DNA from: Micromonospora sp. C95
GTDB lineage: Bacteria > Actinomycetota > Actinomycetes > Mycobacteriales > Micromonosporaceae
Assembly (NCBI RefSeq): GCF_018070465.1
Contig: NZ_JAGPXT010000005.1
Span: forward strand, 62,001 to 126,000
DNA: 64,000 nucleotides
Direction of reading: 5' to 3'
Shown: positions 17,424-27,703 of the stretch, in pieces
Layout: each line of letters starts with the position of its first letter
Numbering within the stretch: position 1 is the stretch's first letter
Program-made: the position numbers and the translations under genes
Notes under the pieces: model-generated
What the model was told of the DNA's origin: nothing
The model's database searches: none
What the model saw: only the letters and a program-made list of their open reading frames with translations

Positions 17424-18950
17424 ATGGCACTGTCGCAGCTGATCGGGCGGTTCATCGGGGTACGCCGGCACCGGGTCGACCCCGGCGGAGGTGGCGTCCC
17501 CCGGGTGCCGCATCCGGTCACCGCGGTGGTCGTCGGCGGCGGCATCGCCGGGATGTCCGCGGCGGTGGTGCTCGCCGAACGCGGCATCGAGGTGACCGTG
17601 CTGGAGGCCGCACCCACCCTGGGCGGCCGGCTCGGTGCCTGGCCGGAAACCCTCGCCGACGGGACCGGCCAGGTCAACGAACACGGCTTCCACGCCTTCT
17701 TCCGGCAGTACTACAACTGGCGCAACATCCTGCGCCGCATCGACCCGAGCCTGCGTTTCCTGCGGGCCGTCCCCGGCTATCCGGTGCTCAGCGCCGAGTG
17801 GCCGACCGAGGAGTTCGGGCGGCTGCCACCCGCGCCACCGGCGAACCTGCTCACGCTGCTCGCCCGCAGCCCCAGCCTGCGCCTGCGGGACCTGCGCGGG
17901 ATGGATCGGGACGCGGCCCTGCCCCTGCTGACGTACGACCCGGCACGGACCTACGCCGGGTTCGACCACACCACGGCCGACGAGCTGCTCGACTCGTTGC
18001 GGCTGCCCGACCGGGCCCGGGCGATGCTGTTCGAGGTCTTCTCCCACTCGTTCTTCAATCACGAGGCGGAGATGTCGGCCGCCGAGATGATCGCGCAGTT
18101 CCACTTCTACCTGCTCGGCAACCCGGAAGGGCTGGCCTTCGACTGCCCCGACGAGGACTACGCCACGTCGATCTGGAAGCCGTTGACCCGGCACGTCGAA
18201 CGACACGGCGGCCGGATCCACACCGGTGAGCCGGTCACCGGTCTGCACCGCGAGCCCGACGGCTGGCGGGTGGACAGCACGCACGGCACGTACCGGGTCG
18301 GACACGTGGTGCTCGCCGTCGACCCGCCCGCACTCGCCGCCCTGGTCACGGGCTCACCGTCGCTTGTCGAGCAGGCCCCGGCACTCGTGGCGGCGATGCC
18401 CGCGTACGGTCGGCCCGGCCCACCGTACGCGGTCGCCCGGTACTGGTGCGACGGGGACGTCGACCCCGGACGGGCGATCTTCAGCGGGGTGTCCCGACAG
18501 GCCACGCTGGACTCGGTGACGCTCTACCACCGGCTGGAGCGCGAGTCCCGCGACTGGGCCGAGCGGACCGGGGGCTCGGTGATCGAGTTGCACGCGTACG
18601 CCTGCGAACCGGACGTGCCCGCCACCGAGCTGGCCGAACGGATGCGTGCCGAACTGGCCGTGCTCTGGCCGGAGACGGCACGGCTGCGGGTACGGGAACT
18701 ACGGGCCCGGGTCGAGGCCAAGGCACCCGCCTTCACGCCGGGTAGCCACGCCTGGCGTCCGGGTGTCCGCACCGACGCCGCCGGTCTCTATCTGGCCGGC
18801 GACGGCATCAGCACCGACTTTCCCAGCGCCCTGATGGAACGGGCGGCGGCCACCGGCATCCTCGCGGCGAACCACATCCTGCGCGCCGAGGGCGGCGCCG
18901 CCGAGCCGATCCACTCGATCCGGCCGCGTGGTCTGCTCGCCCGACGCTGA
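17424..18950 (+). CDS. FAD-dependent oxidoreductase, CrtU/carotenoid desaturase-like
   Basis: The 508-residue flavoprotein has a dinucleotide-binding motif VVVGGGIAGMSAAVVLAERG (~34-53) and ends with the desaturase-type motif GLYLAGDGISTDFPSALMER. The segment NEHGFHAFFRQYYNWRNILR is characteristic of CrtU-like enzymes, which desaturate and methylate carotenoid rings to give aryl carotenoids such as isorenieratene. No other carotenoid genes are nearby, so the substrate is uncertain. The ATG has GGGGAGG just upstream. Family assignment is secure at FAD oxidoreductase level, moderate at CrtU level. Confidence 0.75.
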   Translation: MALSQLIGRFIGVRRHRVDPGGGGVPRVPHPVTAVVVGGGIAGMSAAVVLAERGIEVTVLEAAPTLGGRLGAWPETLADGTGQVNEHGFHAFFRQYYNWRNILRRIDPSLRFLRAVPGYPVLSAEWPTEEFGRLPPAPPANLLTLLARSPSLRLRDLRGMDRDAALPLLTYDPARTYAGFDHTTADELLDSLRLPDRARAMLFEVFSHSFFNHEAEMSAAEMIAQFHFYLLGNPEGLAFDCPDEDYATSIWKPLTRHVERHGGRIHTGEPVTGLHREPDGWRVDSTHGTYRVGHVVLAVDPPALAALVTGSPSLVEQAPALVAAMPAYGRPGPPYAVARYWCDGDVDPGRAIFSGVSRQATLDSVTLYHRLERESRDWAERTGGSVIELHAYACEPDVPATELAERMRAELAVLWPETARLRVRELRARVEAKAPAFTPGSHAWRPGVRTDAAGLYLAGDGISTDFPSALMERAAATGILAANHILRAEGGAAEPIHSIRPRGLLARR

Positions 18951-19183
18951 CCTCCCGGGACGGCGCTCACCGCCGCCCCGGTCATCGAAATGCGTTGCCG
19001 CCTCACCTCGGCCGCACCTACCGTGATCGCGCTAGGTCAACCGCCGTTGCGGGGGGATACCGCCAGTTCCAGGCCGGCCGGCGGGCACAGGGGGCGGCGT
19101 TGCACATTGCCGCCGCGCCCGCCGGTCTCTCCCCGCTGGCCCGAGTGTCGCTGGCCGATCCGGGGCTGACTCCGGTCGACGGC
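18951..19183. other. Intergenic stretch without recognised feature
   Basis: The region lies between the convergent CrtU-like gene and the enoyl-CoA hydratase gene. I see no convincing ORF, tRNA or strong hairpin. Confidence 0.4.
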
Positions 19184-19954
19184 TCAGGGTGCGACGGGCG
19201 GTGTCCAACCGAATTGCGGTGCACGGCGCTCGCGGAAGGCCGCCACGCCCTCCCGGGCCTCGCCACTGGTCCGCACCTGCCCGTGCCACCAGGTCATCCG
19301 GTCCTCGTCCGCCCGTCCGTCGACGATCTCCTTGGCGGCGGCGACGCTGAGTTGCGAACGCTCGGCGATGACGGCGGTGAGGCTGTCGACCCGGGCGGCC
19401 AGGTCGGCACCGGGCAGCACCTCGTCGACCAGCCCGATCCGCAGCGCCCGGTCGGCCGCCACCAACTCGCCGGTGAACAGCAGGTACTTCGCCGCCGCCG
19501 GGCCGACCAGCCGGGTCAGCCGGTTGGTGGTGGGCGCCGGGTAGACCAGCCCCAGCCGGGCCGGCGGTACGCCGAAACGTGCATCGGCCGCGGCTATCCG
19601 CAGGTCACAGGCGACCGCCAACTGGCAGCCGCCACCGACGCAGGCCCCCTGGACGGCGGCCACCGTCGGCTTGGCGAAGGTGGCCAGCCGTTCCTCGGCC
19701 GCGACCGCGATGCTGCCGTCACCGGCGGACAGCAGCTCGTCCAGGTCGCCCAGATCGGCACCGGCGCAGAAGGTGCCGTCGGCGCCGGTGAGCACCACGA
19801 CGCGTACCGCCGGGTCGGTCTCCAGTCCGTCGAGCAGCAGCGGCAACCGCCGCCACATGGCCGGGGTCATCGCGTTACGCCGGCCCGGATTGCGGATCAC
19901 CACCGTGGCCACCGCACCCGCGACCTCGACCTCCAGGTCCGCGTCCGCCACCAC
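19184..19954 (-). CDS. Enoyl-CoA hydratase/isomerase family protein
   Basis: The 256-residue crotonase-fold protein shows NPGRRNAMTPAMW, the first oxyanion-hole region FCAGADLGDL, and the second, GACVGGGCQLAVACDLRIA, then FGVPPARLGLVYP. In the Glu positions of true hydratases it has variable residues (the first at the QLAVACD position is Gln), so hydration versus isomerisation is open. GTG 19954 is chosen because AGGGGA lies upstream; a second GTG follows at once. It is divergent from the glycosyltransferase gene. Confidence 0.85.
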   Translation of the reverse strand: MVADADLEVEVAGAVATVVIRNPGRRNAMTPAMWRRLPLLLDGLETDPAVRVVVLTGADGTFCAGADLGDLDELLSAGDGSIAVAAEERLATFAKPTVAAVQGACVGGGCQLAVACDLRIAAADARFGVPPARLGLVYPAPTTNRLTRLVGPAAAKYLLFTGELVAADRALRIGLVDEVLPGADLAARVDSLTAVIAERSQLSVAAAKEIVDGRADEDRMTWWHGQVRTSGEAREGVAAFRERRAPQFGWTPPVAP

Positions 19955-20157
19955 CCACCGTCCCCTCGCCGCACCACGCCGTACGTCACCTGCGGCGACC
20001 TTAGCGACGTCCGACCCGCGCCGGGCCGGGTGGGCCGGTCCGGTCGACGACCACCGCTGTACGTCTGAGCGCAGCCCGGCATTCACCTCGGGGCCGCCCA
20101 CGCCCCCTAACGTCACCGTGCGCGCACGTCGTATCCAGCACGAGTGAGCAGGTGGTC

Positions 20158-21261
20158 ATGCCATCCACACCCGAGGTCAGCGTGGTCGTCCCCACCTTCG
20201 CCCGCCCGGCGTTGGTGAGCCGCGCGGTGCGCAGCGCGCTCGCGCAGACCGTCACCGACATCGAGGTGATCGTCGTGGTCGACGGTCCGGACGAGGACAC
20301 CGGCAAGGCCCTCGCCGAGATCGGCGACCCCCGGCTGCGGGTGGTCGAGCTGCCCGGCAAGGGCGGCGCACCCAACGCCCGCAACACCGGCGTACGCGAG
20401 GCGCGTGCCCCCTGGACCGCCCTGCTCGACGACGACGACGAGTGGCTGCCCACCAAGCTCGCCGCGCAGCTGGAGCTGGCCCGCGCCGCCACGGTCGGCA
20501 GCCCGATCATCGCCAGCCGGCTGATCAACAAAACGCCCCGGGCCCAGTTCGTGATGCCTCGACGGCTGCCGGAGCCGGGCGAGCCGATCTGCGAGTACCT
20601 GACCCTGCGACGCGGACTGTTCCACGGCGACGGGTTCATCCAGACGTCGACCATCATGGCGCCGACCGAGCTGCTGCGCCGGGTGCCGTTCACCGTCGGT
20701 CTGCGCCGGCAGCAGGAACTGGACTGGACCGTACGCGCGATCAGCCACCCGGACGTCGACCTGCTCATCGCCGCCGAGCCGCTGGTGCTCTGGCACCAGG
20801 ATGAGGACCGGCCACGGATCAGCCTCAGCTCGCCGTGGGAGGCCCAGCTGGAGTGGCTGCGCGGGATCCGGCCACTTATCACTCCACGGGCGTACGCTGC
20901 GATCACGATGAGCATCATCAGCTCGATGGCCGCACCCACCCGCAGCTTCAAGGTCTTCCGGCTGCTGCTCGCCGAGGCGCGCCGGCACGGGCGGCCGAGT
21001 CTGGTCGACTACCTGACGTTCCTGCAGATCTGGCTGCTTCCGCCGCAGCTGCGGCACCGGGTACGCGACCGGATCCTCGGCCGGCGCGGTGGTCCGGCCT
21101 CGCCTGAGCAGCCCGCGAGCCCGGAGCCCGGTGCCGAGACCGGCCGTCGAGCGCCAGGTGACACGGCGACCGACGCGGCGGGGATCGCCGGCTCGGCGAC
21201 GTCGACCGGGACGACCGGCACCGCCGGGACGGCGGGGATCGAGGCCGATGTCCGGCGATAG
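20158..21261 (+). CDS. Glycosyltransferase family 2
   Basis: The 367-residue GT-A enzyme begins with VSVVVPTFARPALVSRAVRS and has GAPNARNTGVREA and the DXD-type metal site LLDDDDEW. The C-terminal part is amphipathic. The last ~50 residues are Thr/Ala/Gly-rich low complexity. It probably adds a sugar from a nucleotide donor to a surface glycan or lipid. ATG 20158 follows GAGCAGG. It overlaps the GT4 gene by 14 nt, indicating a common operon. Confidence 0.88.
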   Translation: MPSTPEVSVVVPTFARPALVSRAVRSALAQTVTDIEVIVVVDGPDEDTGKALAEIGDPRLRVVELPGKGGAPNARNTGVREARAPWTALLDDDDEWLPTKLAAQLELARAATVGSPIIASRLINKTPRAQFVMPRRLPEPGEPICEYLTLRRGLFHGDGFIQTSTIMAPTELLRRVPFTVGLRRQQELDWTVRAISHPDVDLLIAAEPLVLWHQDEDRPRISLSSPWEAQLEWLRGIRPLITPRAYAAITMSIISSMAAPTRSFKVFRLLLAEARRHGRPSLVDYLTFLQIWLLPPQLRHRVRDRILGRRGGPASPEQPASPEPGAETGRRAPGDTATDAAGIAGSATSTGTTGTAGTAGIEADVRR

Positions 21262-22363
21262 GGTCGCCGTGATCTGGCGCAGCTGCCTGCTACCCGGCTC
21301 GGAGACGTTCGTCCGCAACCAGGCCGACGCGCTGCCCACCTGGCGTCCGGTCTACCTGGGTGCCGTCCGGGTGGACTCACCGCTGTCCCGGAACGACGAC
21401 GTGGTGCTGTGCCCGGACACGCCGCGTGGCCGCCGCGAGTGGCTGCGGTTACGGCTGACCGGCGGCTCACCCCGGCTGCGTCGGCTGCTGGCCCGGCTAC
21501 GCCCCGGGGTGGTGCACGCGCACTTCGGCGGCGACGGCTGGTTGGTCAGCCGTACCGCCGAACAGCTGGGCATCCCGCTTGTCGTCACCCTGCACGGTCT
21601 CGACGTCACCCGGCAGGCGGCGGCACCCGGCCCGCGTGGCGCCCGGCACCGGCGGAACCTGCGGACCGTGTTCGGTCGGGCCGCGCTGGTCCTGGCCGTC
21701 TCCGGTGCGATCCGGGACCGGGCGGTGGCCCTGGGCGCGGACCCGGAGAAGATCCGCGTCCACCACACCGGAGTGCCGGTGCCGCCGGAGCCGGCGGCCG
21801 GGCCGAAGCGGTGGGACGTCGTGTTCGTCGGCCGGTTCGTCGAGAAGAAGGGGGTCGAGGATCTCGTCGAGGCGCTGGGCATGCTCTCCGAACTGCGCCC
21901 CCGCGCGCTGCTGGTCGGCGCCGGGCCGCTGCACGAGCGGGTACGCGTGCGCGCCGCACAGTTGGGCGTGGACGCCACGTTTCCCGGCGCGCTGCCGCCA
22001 CCCGAGGTGATGCGGCACATCGCCGACTCCCGGCTGCTCGCGGCGCCGTCGCGCACCGCGTCGGACGGCGACACCGAGGGGCTGCCCACCACCATCCTGG
22101 AGGCGTTCAGCCTCGGCGTGCCGGTCGTCGCGACCTACCACAGTGGTATCCCGGAGGCGGTCACCCACGAGTCCAACGGCCTGCTCTGCGCGGAAGGCGA
22201 CCGGCCGGCCCTTGCCACCAACCTCCGCCGCCTGCTCACCGACGCTCCGCTGCGCGACCAGCTCGGCAAGGCCGCCCGCCAACGCGCCGAAACCGACTTC
22301 GACCTGCACCAGCAGACCCGCCGCCTCGAATCCCTCTACGACTCTCTCCTCCCCCCGCCCTGA
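21248..22363 (+). CDS. Glycosyltransferase family 4
   Basis: The 371-residue GT-B enzyme has VVHAHFGGDGW and VVTLHGLDVTR in the N-terminal domain. The C-terminal domain shows VVFVGRFVEKKGVEDLVEAL, LLVGAGPLHERV and EGLPTTILEAFSLGVPVVAT, the EX7E nucleotide-sugar-binding element. The donor is unknown. The ATG lies inside the 3' end of the GT2 gene with GAGG 4 nt upstream, so the two are probably coupled. It is convergent with the methyltransferase gene. Confidence 0.9.
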   Translation: MSGDRVAVIWRSCLLPGSETFVRNQADALPTWRPVYLGAVRVDSPLSRNDDVVLCPDTPRGRREWLRLRLTGGSPRLRRLLARLRPGVVHAHFGGDGWLVSRTAEQLGIPLVVTLHGLDVTRQAAAPGPRGARHRRNLRTVFGRAALVLAVSGAIRDRAVALGADPEKIRVHHTGVPVPPEPAAGPKRWDVVFVGRFVEKKGVEDLVEALGMLSELRPRALLVGAGPLHERVRVRAAQLGVDATFPGALPPPEVMRHIADSRLLAAPSRTASDGDTEGLPTTILEAFSLGVPVVATYHSGIPEAVTHESNGLLCAEGDRPALATNLRRLLTDAPLRDQLGKAARQRAETDFDLHQQTRRLESLYDSLLPPP

Positions 22364-22387
22364 CCCCGCACGCAACGGTCAGGACCG

Positions 22388-24040
22388 TCAGTCGGTGGGG
22401 CGGATGCGGCGGACGGCGGAACGGGCGGTGCGGCGGGCGGTGCGGGCGCCGGCCAGCAGGAGACGACCGGCTCGTGCGGTGGGGGTGCCGTGCAGCAGCG
22501 AGACGATCCGGCGCAGCCGTTTCACCTCGTCCTCCCGCTCGGTCAACGTCCGTTCGTACCAGTCCTGGAGCGCGCGCGCCTCGGACAGCTCGCGGGCCAG
22601 CCGGTCCCGGTCCGTCAACAGTTCCCGCCAGCCGCCGGCAGCCGCACCCACCACCTGGTCGACCGACGCCCCTGGCTCCCGACCGGACATCGTGGTCAGC
22701 ACGGCGGTCAGCTCACCGGCCGGCCAGAGGTCGGCGAGCCCGGCGTCGACCAGCCGGGACGCCAGCCGCCGCAGCACCGACATCGGCCCGGTGGCTTCGG
22801 CCGGCCCGTGCCAGGTGCCGGCCGGGGTGACGACCACGGCGTCCGCCGGGATCCCCGCCGCCGCACCGGACTGCCAGGCGGTGAGCAGCGCCCGCACCGC
22901 CGGCAGATCCCGCCGCAGCGTCGCGGCCACCATCAGATCCTCGACGGTACGCCCCGACGGGACGGTCTCGCCGTCGGCGAACCGCCACCCGCCGGCCGGA
23001 TCCCGGCGCACCTGCCGGAGCCGACCGTCCTGCACCAGCAGCGCCGCAGGCGGAGACGTCTCGGCCCGCTCAGCCTCAGGGTGGGCACGCGCCGCGGGCT
23101 GATCCGCCGAGGTCGGCGGATCCGGCAGGCGTTCGCCGAGCAGCACCCAGGCCGGCGCGAGTTCGACGGCGATCCCGTTCCGGACGGCGGATCCGGCCAG
23201 CCGAGCGGGATCGGCCAGCGGTGGTGCGGCCGGCACCGTGCCGGCACGTCCGGTGGCCGGGTCACGCGTCCTTCCGCCGCCGTCACCGAGGACGGCCTGG
23301 CCGCTGGACACGGCCTCGTGGCTGGACACGGCCTCGTGGCTGGACACGGCCTGGTCGCTGAGGACGGCCTGGAGGAATCCGGTCAGGTCCGGGTCGGCCA
23401 GCAGTTCCGTGCCGATCAGAGCGGCCGGCGCGACGGGGGACGGAAAGACCGCCCAGGTGTCCGCGATCCGCAGCCCCGACGCCGTCAACCGGGCCCGCAG
23501 CCGGGCGGGGCCGGCCGGACGGGTGTCGTCGTACTCGGCGAGTGCGGCCCAGTCGGAGTCGGTGCTCGGTGACGGCGACGCCAGCAACCGGTGCAGTCCG
23601 AGCGGGTTCTCGGCCCCGAGCAGCAGCCGGCCACCGGGCCGCAGCACCGACACCAACAGGTCGAACACCGCACCCCAGGACAGCTGTGTCCCCTCGACCG
23701 AGTCGAGGCGGTCCAGCCCGTCCAGGGCGACCACGCTGTCGTACGGGGTGGTGCCGGCGAGCTTCTCCGGGCTACCGCAGCACACCCGCACCCCGGTCGA
23801 TCCGGCATAGCGGGCCGCCAGCGCCTCGGCGTCGGGCAGTCCGCGTACCAGCACGGTCAGGTCGGCCGAGGGCAGCGCGTCGAGCAGTTGGGGATCGTGT
23901 GGCCCCACCACAAGCGTGCGGCCGGACGCGACGGACAACAGGGCCGCCAGCCCCGGACCGCGTACCGGGCCGGGACCGTGCGTGCCGTCGAGATCCGACC
24001 AGCCGAGCATCTCGCCGCCGAGCAGGTGCACCTCGCTCAT
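22388..24040 (-). CDS. SAM methyltransferase-like protein with internal HEAVSS repeats
   Basis: The 550-residue protein has an N-terminal Rossmann-like region (TLVVGPHDPQLLDALP, YDSVVALDGLDRL, LLVSVLRPGGRLLLGAENPLGLHRL) typical of class I SAM methyltransferases, although the glycine-rich motif I is poor. A Ser/Gly/Pro-rich stretch follows with the tandem repeat HEAVSS. The C-terminal third is helical and ends in a coiled coil (ELSEARALQDWYERTLTERE) and a basic tail. It overlaps the upstream gene by ATGA. Its role is probably in the same glycan pathway as its neighbours; substrate unknown. Confidence 0.65.
   Translation of the reverse strand: MSEVHLLGGEMLGWSDLDGTHGPGPVRGPGLAALLSVASGRTLVVGPHDPQLLDALPSADLTVLVRGLPDAEALAARYAGSTGVRVCCGSPEKLAGTTPYDSVVALDGLDRLDSVEGTQLSWGAVFDLLVSVLRPGGRLLLGAENPLGLHRLLASPSPSTDSDWAALAEYDDTRPAGPARLRARLTASGLRIADTWAVFPSPVAPAALIGTELLADPDLTGFLQAVLSDQAVSSHEAVSSHEAVSSGQAVLGDGGGRTRDPATGRAGTVPAAPPLADPARLAGSAVRNGIAVELAPAWVLLGERLPDPPTSADQPAARAHPEAERAETSPPAALLVQDGRLRQVRRDPAGGWRFADGETVPSGRTVEDLMVAATLRRDLPAVRALLTAWQSGAAAGIPADAVVVTPAGTWHGPAEATGPMSVLRRLASRLVDAGLADLWPAGELTAVLTTMSGREPGASVDQVVGAAAGGWRELLTDRDRLARELSEARALQDWYERTLTEREDEVKRLRRIVSLLHGTPTARAGRLLLAGARTARRTARSAVRRIRPTD
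23303..23356 (-). repeat. 18-bp in-frame tandem repeat, three units
   Basis: The unit GCTGGACACGGCCTCGTG (plus strand) occurs at 23303-23320 and 23321-23338 and, diverged at the end, at 23339-23356. It encodes the repeated HEAVSS hexapeptide in the methyltransferase-like protein. A length change by one unit would stay in frame. Confidence 0.85.
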
Positions 24041-24942
24041 CGCGCCACCTCGCTGCGCTCGGCGTCACGGACCATGGGGACCTGGTGCCGATCGGCGGGC
24101 TCGGGCCAGCGGAACAGCCGGCGCAGCTCGGCCGGGGGCAGCAGCCGGTCGGCACCCAACTCGGCGACGGCCAGGACACGGGCGCTGTCCGGGTCGACCT
24201 GCGGGCCGTGCAGGTCCGCCCACTGGCGGCGGATCCGTGGCTGACCGCCCCAGATCGGCGCCTCACCGGCCAGCTGCATCGGATCGCCGTAGACGGCCGG
24301 TTCGCAACCGGCCAGGATGCCGTAGAAGACCGCGCTGCACAGCCGGTTCGAGGCGACCCGGCGATGCCGGCGCAGCTCGGCCAGCTGCCGGTGCAGGAAG
24401 CCCGGGTCGAGGTCACGCCACCGGCCGCCCCGGTAGCCGTGGCAGATCACCCGGAAGCCGGCCCGCTCGTAGTGCTGGCGTACCCGGGTGGACCGGTACT
24501 CCTGCCAGTAGAGGCAGACCGTCACCGGCCCCGGTTCGACGGCCCGGATCTCGTCGATCAGCCGGTCGTGGTCACCGACGATCCGCTGCCCCTCCCAGCC
24601 GTGGAAGGGATACCAGATGGTGCCCTCCCGCCGTTGCGGGCCGTCCGGTTCCATCGCCAGCAGGTACGCCCACGGGGAACCGACCACGTACGTCTGTCGG
24701 CGGCCGAGGGACCAGGCCCGCCGCCGGGTCCGCTCCGACCACAGGAACAGAGGTACGCCCGGCACGAACTCGTGGTCGTACGCCATGCCGTCGCCGATGT
24801 TCCAGCCGTGCTGGAGGTAGCCGTGGATGCGGGGCGGGTCCCGGTCGTCGAGCCCGCAGTAGCGGGCCAGCACGTGGGAGTGCCCGTAGTAGTGGTTGGC
24901 ATGGTGCACGGTGGCGGGCGCCCCTGGTCGTGGTGACGGCAT
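24037..24942 (-). CDS. Putative polysaccharide-biosynthesis protein, function unknown
   Basis: The 301-residue cytosolic protein is rich in aromatic and His residues: ANHYYGHSHVLARYCG, RIHGYLQHGWNIGDG, VVGSPWAYLL. A later section (RRHRRVASNRLCSAVFYGIL then AGCEPAVYGDP) looks like the donor-binding half of capsule-type glycosyltransferases that recognise activated sugars or glycerol. I infer a GT-B-like enzyme acting with the neighbouring glycosyltransferases; this is not proven by motif. The methyltransferase ATG overlaps its TGA (ATGA). No ribosome site is seen before its own ATG; a TAGGCT hexamer lies 16 nt upstream. Confidence 0.55.
   Translation of the reverse strand: MPSPRPGAPATVHHANHYYGHSHVLARYCGLDDRDPPRIHGYLQHGWNIGDGMAYDHEFVPGVPLFLWSERTRRRAWSLGRRQTYVVGSPWAYLLAMEPDGPQRREGTIWYPFHGWEGQRIVGDHDRLIDEIRAVEPGPVTVCLYWQEYRSTRVRQHYERAGFRVICHGYRGGRWRDLDPGFLHRQLAELRRHRRVASNRLCSAVFYGILAGCEPAVYGDPMQLAGEAPIWGGQPRIRRQWADLHGPQVDPDSARVLAVAELGADRLLPPAELRRLFRWPEPADRHQVPMVRDAERSEVAR
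24048..24060 (-). promoter_or_regulatory. GAGCGCAGCGAGG element 7 nt before the methyltransferase ATG
   Basis: The minus strand reads GAGCGCAGCGAGG, 7 nt, ATG (24040). Nearly the same 13-mer occurs at the same 7-nt distance before the starts at 43873 and 50546. Here it lies inside the 3' end of the upstream gene and encodes its C-terminal residues. Confidence 0.55.
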
Positions 24943-25031
24943 GACGGGTGGAGGCGGAGCCTAACGGGCCCGTCTGAACACCCGGCCACGCCGAGGTGTC
25001 CGCTCGGTGCGCCATGCGTGATACGGATGGA

Positions 25032-25104
25032 GCCCCCGGCCGGGATCGAACCGGCGACATCCCGCTTACAAGGCGGGTGCTCTGGCCAGCTGAGCTACAG
25101 GGGC
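25032..25104 (-). tRNA. tRNA-Thr (anticodon TGT)
   Basis: The 73-nt cloverleaf reads from the minus strand. The acceptor arms GCCCCTG and CGGGGGC pair (one G-T). The D arm is GCTC/GAGC, the anticodon stem CCCGC/GCGGG has loop CTTGTAA, and the T arm is GCCGG-TTCGATC-CCGGC. Anticodon TGT reads ACA. CCA is not encoded. Confidence 0.95.
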
Positions 25105-25269
25105 GTTGTGTCGTGGCCAGCATAGCGACCGACGTCCGGTTTTCCTGCTCGGCAGGGGTCCCGAGCATGGGAAACGTCAACATCCCGACCCGTGGACGTC
25201 GATTCGTGTCCGACCGTGCCCGAGTGACCGGAATGCGAATGCTTCGGAAGTACCGCTCGACCGTGGACC

Positions 25270-25298
25270 TTGGCATTGCGGCGAAAGCCGTTTACCGT
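25270..25298 (+). promoter_or_regulatory. Promoter of msiK (TTGGCA-N17-TACCGT)
   Basis: TTGGCA at 25270-25275 and TACCGT at 25293-25298 are separated by 17 bp, a good match for a vegetative promoter. This gives a 5' leader of about 120 nt. The leader contains an imperfect hairpin at 25344-25365 (CCGGTACGGG/CCCGTGCCGG). The rest of the 319-nt gap from the tRNA has nothing else I recognise. Confidence 0.55.
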
Positions 25299-25423
25299 GC
25301 AGTGACACGGCCGACATGGGTTCGCCCCGCGCAGGTCGTGGCGCCGGTACGGGCACCCGTGCCGGTCGCTCCTTCACTCGGATCGTCCGGCACGTTCCTG
25401 CCGGTGAAAGGAAGCGTCCCCTC

Positions 25424-26515
<1,092 letters not shown>

Positions 26516-26526
26516 GGTAGCACCGA

Positions 26527-26561
26527 AAAGGGGCGGTCCGCCGATGGCGGGCCGCCCCTTT
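26527..26561. terminator. Bidirectional intrinsic terminator between msiK and rlmB
   Basis: A 16-bp stem (AAAGGGGCGGTCCGCC with GGCGGGCCGCCCCTTT, one G-T pair) has loop GAT. T-rich ends are present on both strands. It lies 12 nt after the msiK stop and 21 nt after the convergent rlmB stop. Confidence 0.92.
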
Positions 26562-26581
26562 CGCGTACGCTCGGCGGTTTC

Positions 26582-27703
26582 TCAGCCCCCGACGGCCCGG
26601 CGGCGTGCCACCTCGGCCAGCGTGACCGCGGCGGCGACGCTGGCGTTCAGTGACTCCACCTCGGAGATCATTGGGATGCTGACGGTGAGGTCGCAGGTCT
26701 GCCCGACCAGGCGGGACAGCCCCCGCCCCTCCGAGCCGACCACCACGACCAGCGGGCCGACGGCGGCCTCCAGGTCGTACAGGTCCGTCTCCCCGTCGGC
26801 GTCCAGGCCGACCACCATGAACCCGGCGTCCTGGCAGGCCTTCAGCGACCGGGTGAGGTTCGTCACCTGGGCCACCGGCACCCGGGCCGCCGCGCCCGCG
26901 CTGGTCCGCCAGGCGGTCGCGGTGATCCCGGCAGCCCGCCGCTCCGGTACGAAGACACCCTGCGCGCCGAACGCGGCGGCGGAGCGAATGACCGCGCCGA
27001 GGTTACGCGGATCGGTGACCCCGTCCAGCGCCACCAGCAGCGGTGCCGGCTGTTCCAGTGCGGCGGCGACCAGATCCTCGAACGGCTCGTACGCGAACGG
27101 CGGCACCTGGAGACCGACGCCCTGGTGCAGCACGCCCCCGGTCATCCGGTCCAGCTCGGCGCGGCTCACGTCAAGGATCGCGATGCCCCGGTCGGCGGCG
27201 GTACGGATGATCTCCTTGACCCGGTCGTCGACGTCGATGCCCTGCGCCGTGTAGAGCGCGGTCGCCGGCACCTGGGTACGCAGCGCCTCCAGCACCGGGT
27301 TGCGACCGACAAGCAGTTCCGGGGTGTCCTTCGCCGGGTTGGACTTGCGACCCGGCGCCACCCGGGGTCCGCTGCGCCCGGCGGGCTGCTTGCCCCGGGC
27401 CGGCTTGGCGGTGGCCGCGCCCCGGCCGCCGCCCCGGCCCCAGGTGGTGTCCTTGCTGCCGGGTTGGCCGATCTTCGGGGCCCGCCCCTCCTCGGCCGCC
27501 GCCCGGCGTTCCTTCTCCTGCTTCCAGGCGGTGCGCTGCGGCAGCTTCTCGGTGCCCGAGTACGCCTTGTGCCAGGGCCGCTCGTCGGCCGGCAACGTCC
27601 GGCCACGCCCGGCGAGGGAGTCCCGGTTCTTTCCGCCAGACCCCTTCGGGGCACTGGCCTTGGACGCCACCCGTCGACCACGGCGCTGCGAATTGCCGGC
27701 CAT
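26582..27703 (-). CDS. rlmB: 23S rRNA (guanosine-2'-O-)-methyltransferase RlmB-like
   Basis: The 373-residue SpoU/TrmH-family enzyme methylates a 2'-OH in 23S rRNA (G2251 in the family prototype). The C-terminal SPOUT domain shows motif 1 [17 protein letters not shown], motif 2 [11 protein letters not shown] and motif 3 [18 protein letters not shown]. An rRNA-substrate domain precedes it ([13 protein letters not shown]). The N-terminal ~130 residues are a basic, low-complexity extension common in actinobacteria. The ATG has AGGA 4 nt upstream and shares one base with the cysS stop (TGATG), so the two genes are coupled. Confidence 0.93.
   Translation of the reverse strand: MAGNSQRRGRRVASKASAPKGSGGKNRDSLAGRGRTLPADERPWHKAYSGTEKLPQRTAWKQEKERRAAAEEGRAPKIGQPGSKDTTWGRGGGRGAATAKPARGKQPAGRSGPRVAPGRKSNPAKDTPELLVGRNPVLEALRTQVPATALYTAQGIDVDDRVKEIIRTAADRGIAILDVSRAELDRMTGGVLHQGVGLQVPPFAYEPFEDLVAAALEQPAPLLVALDGVTDPRNLGAVIRSAAAFGAQGVFVPERRAAGITATAWRTSAGAAARVPVAQVTNLTRSLKACQDAGFMVVGLDADGETDLYDLEAAVGPLVVVVGSEGRGLSRLVGQTCDLTVSIPMISEVESLNASVAAAVTLAEVARRRAVGG

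Noticed and set aside
22375..22388. Terminator ACGGTC-AG-GACCGT between GT4 and methyltransferase genes
   Set aside because: The stem is only six pairs with a two-base centre, too weak to call.
25299..25423. Riboswitch in the msiK leader
   Set aside because: Only one imperfect hairpin is seen and no known riboswitch core is recognisable.
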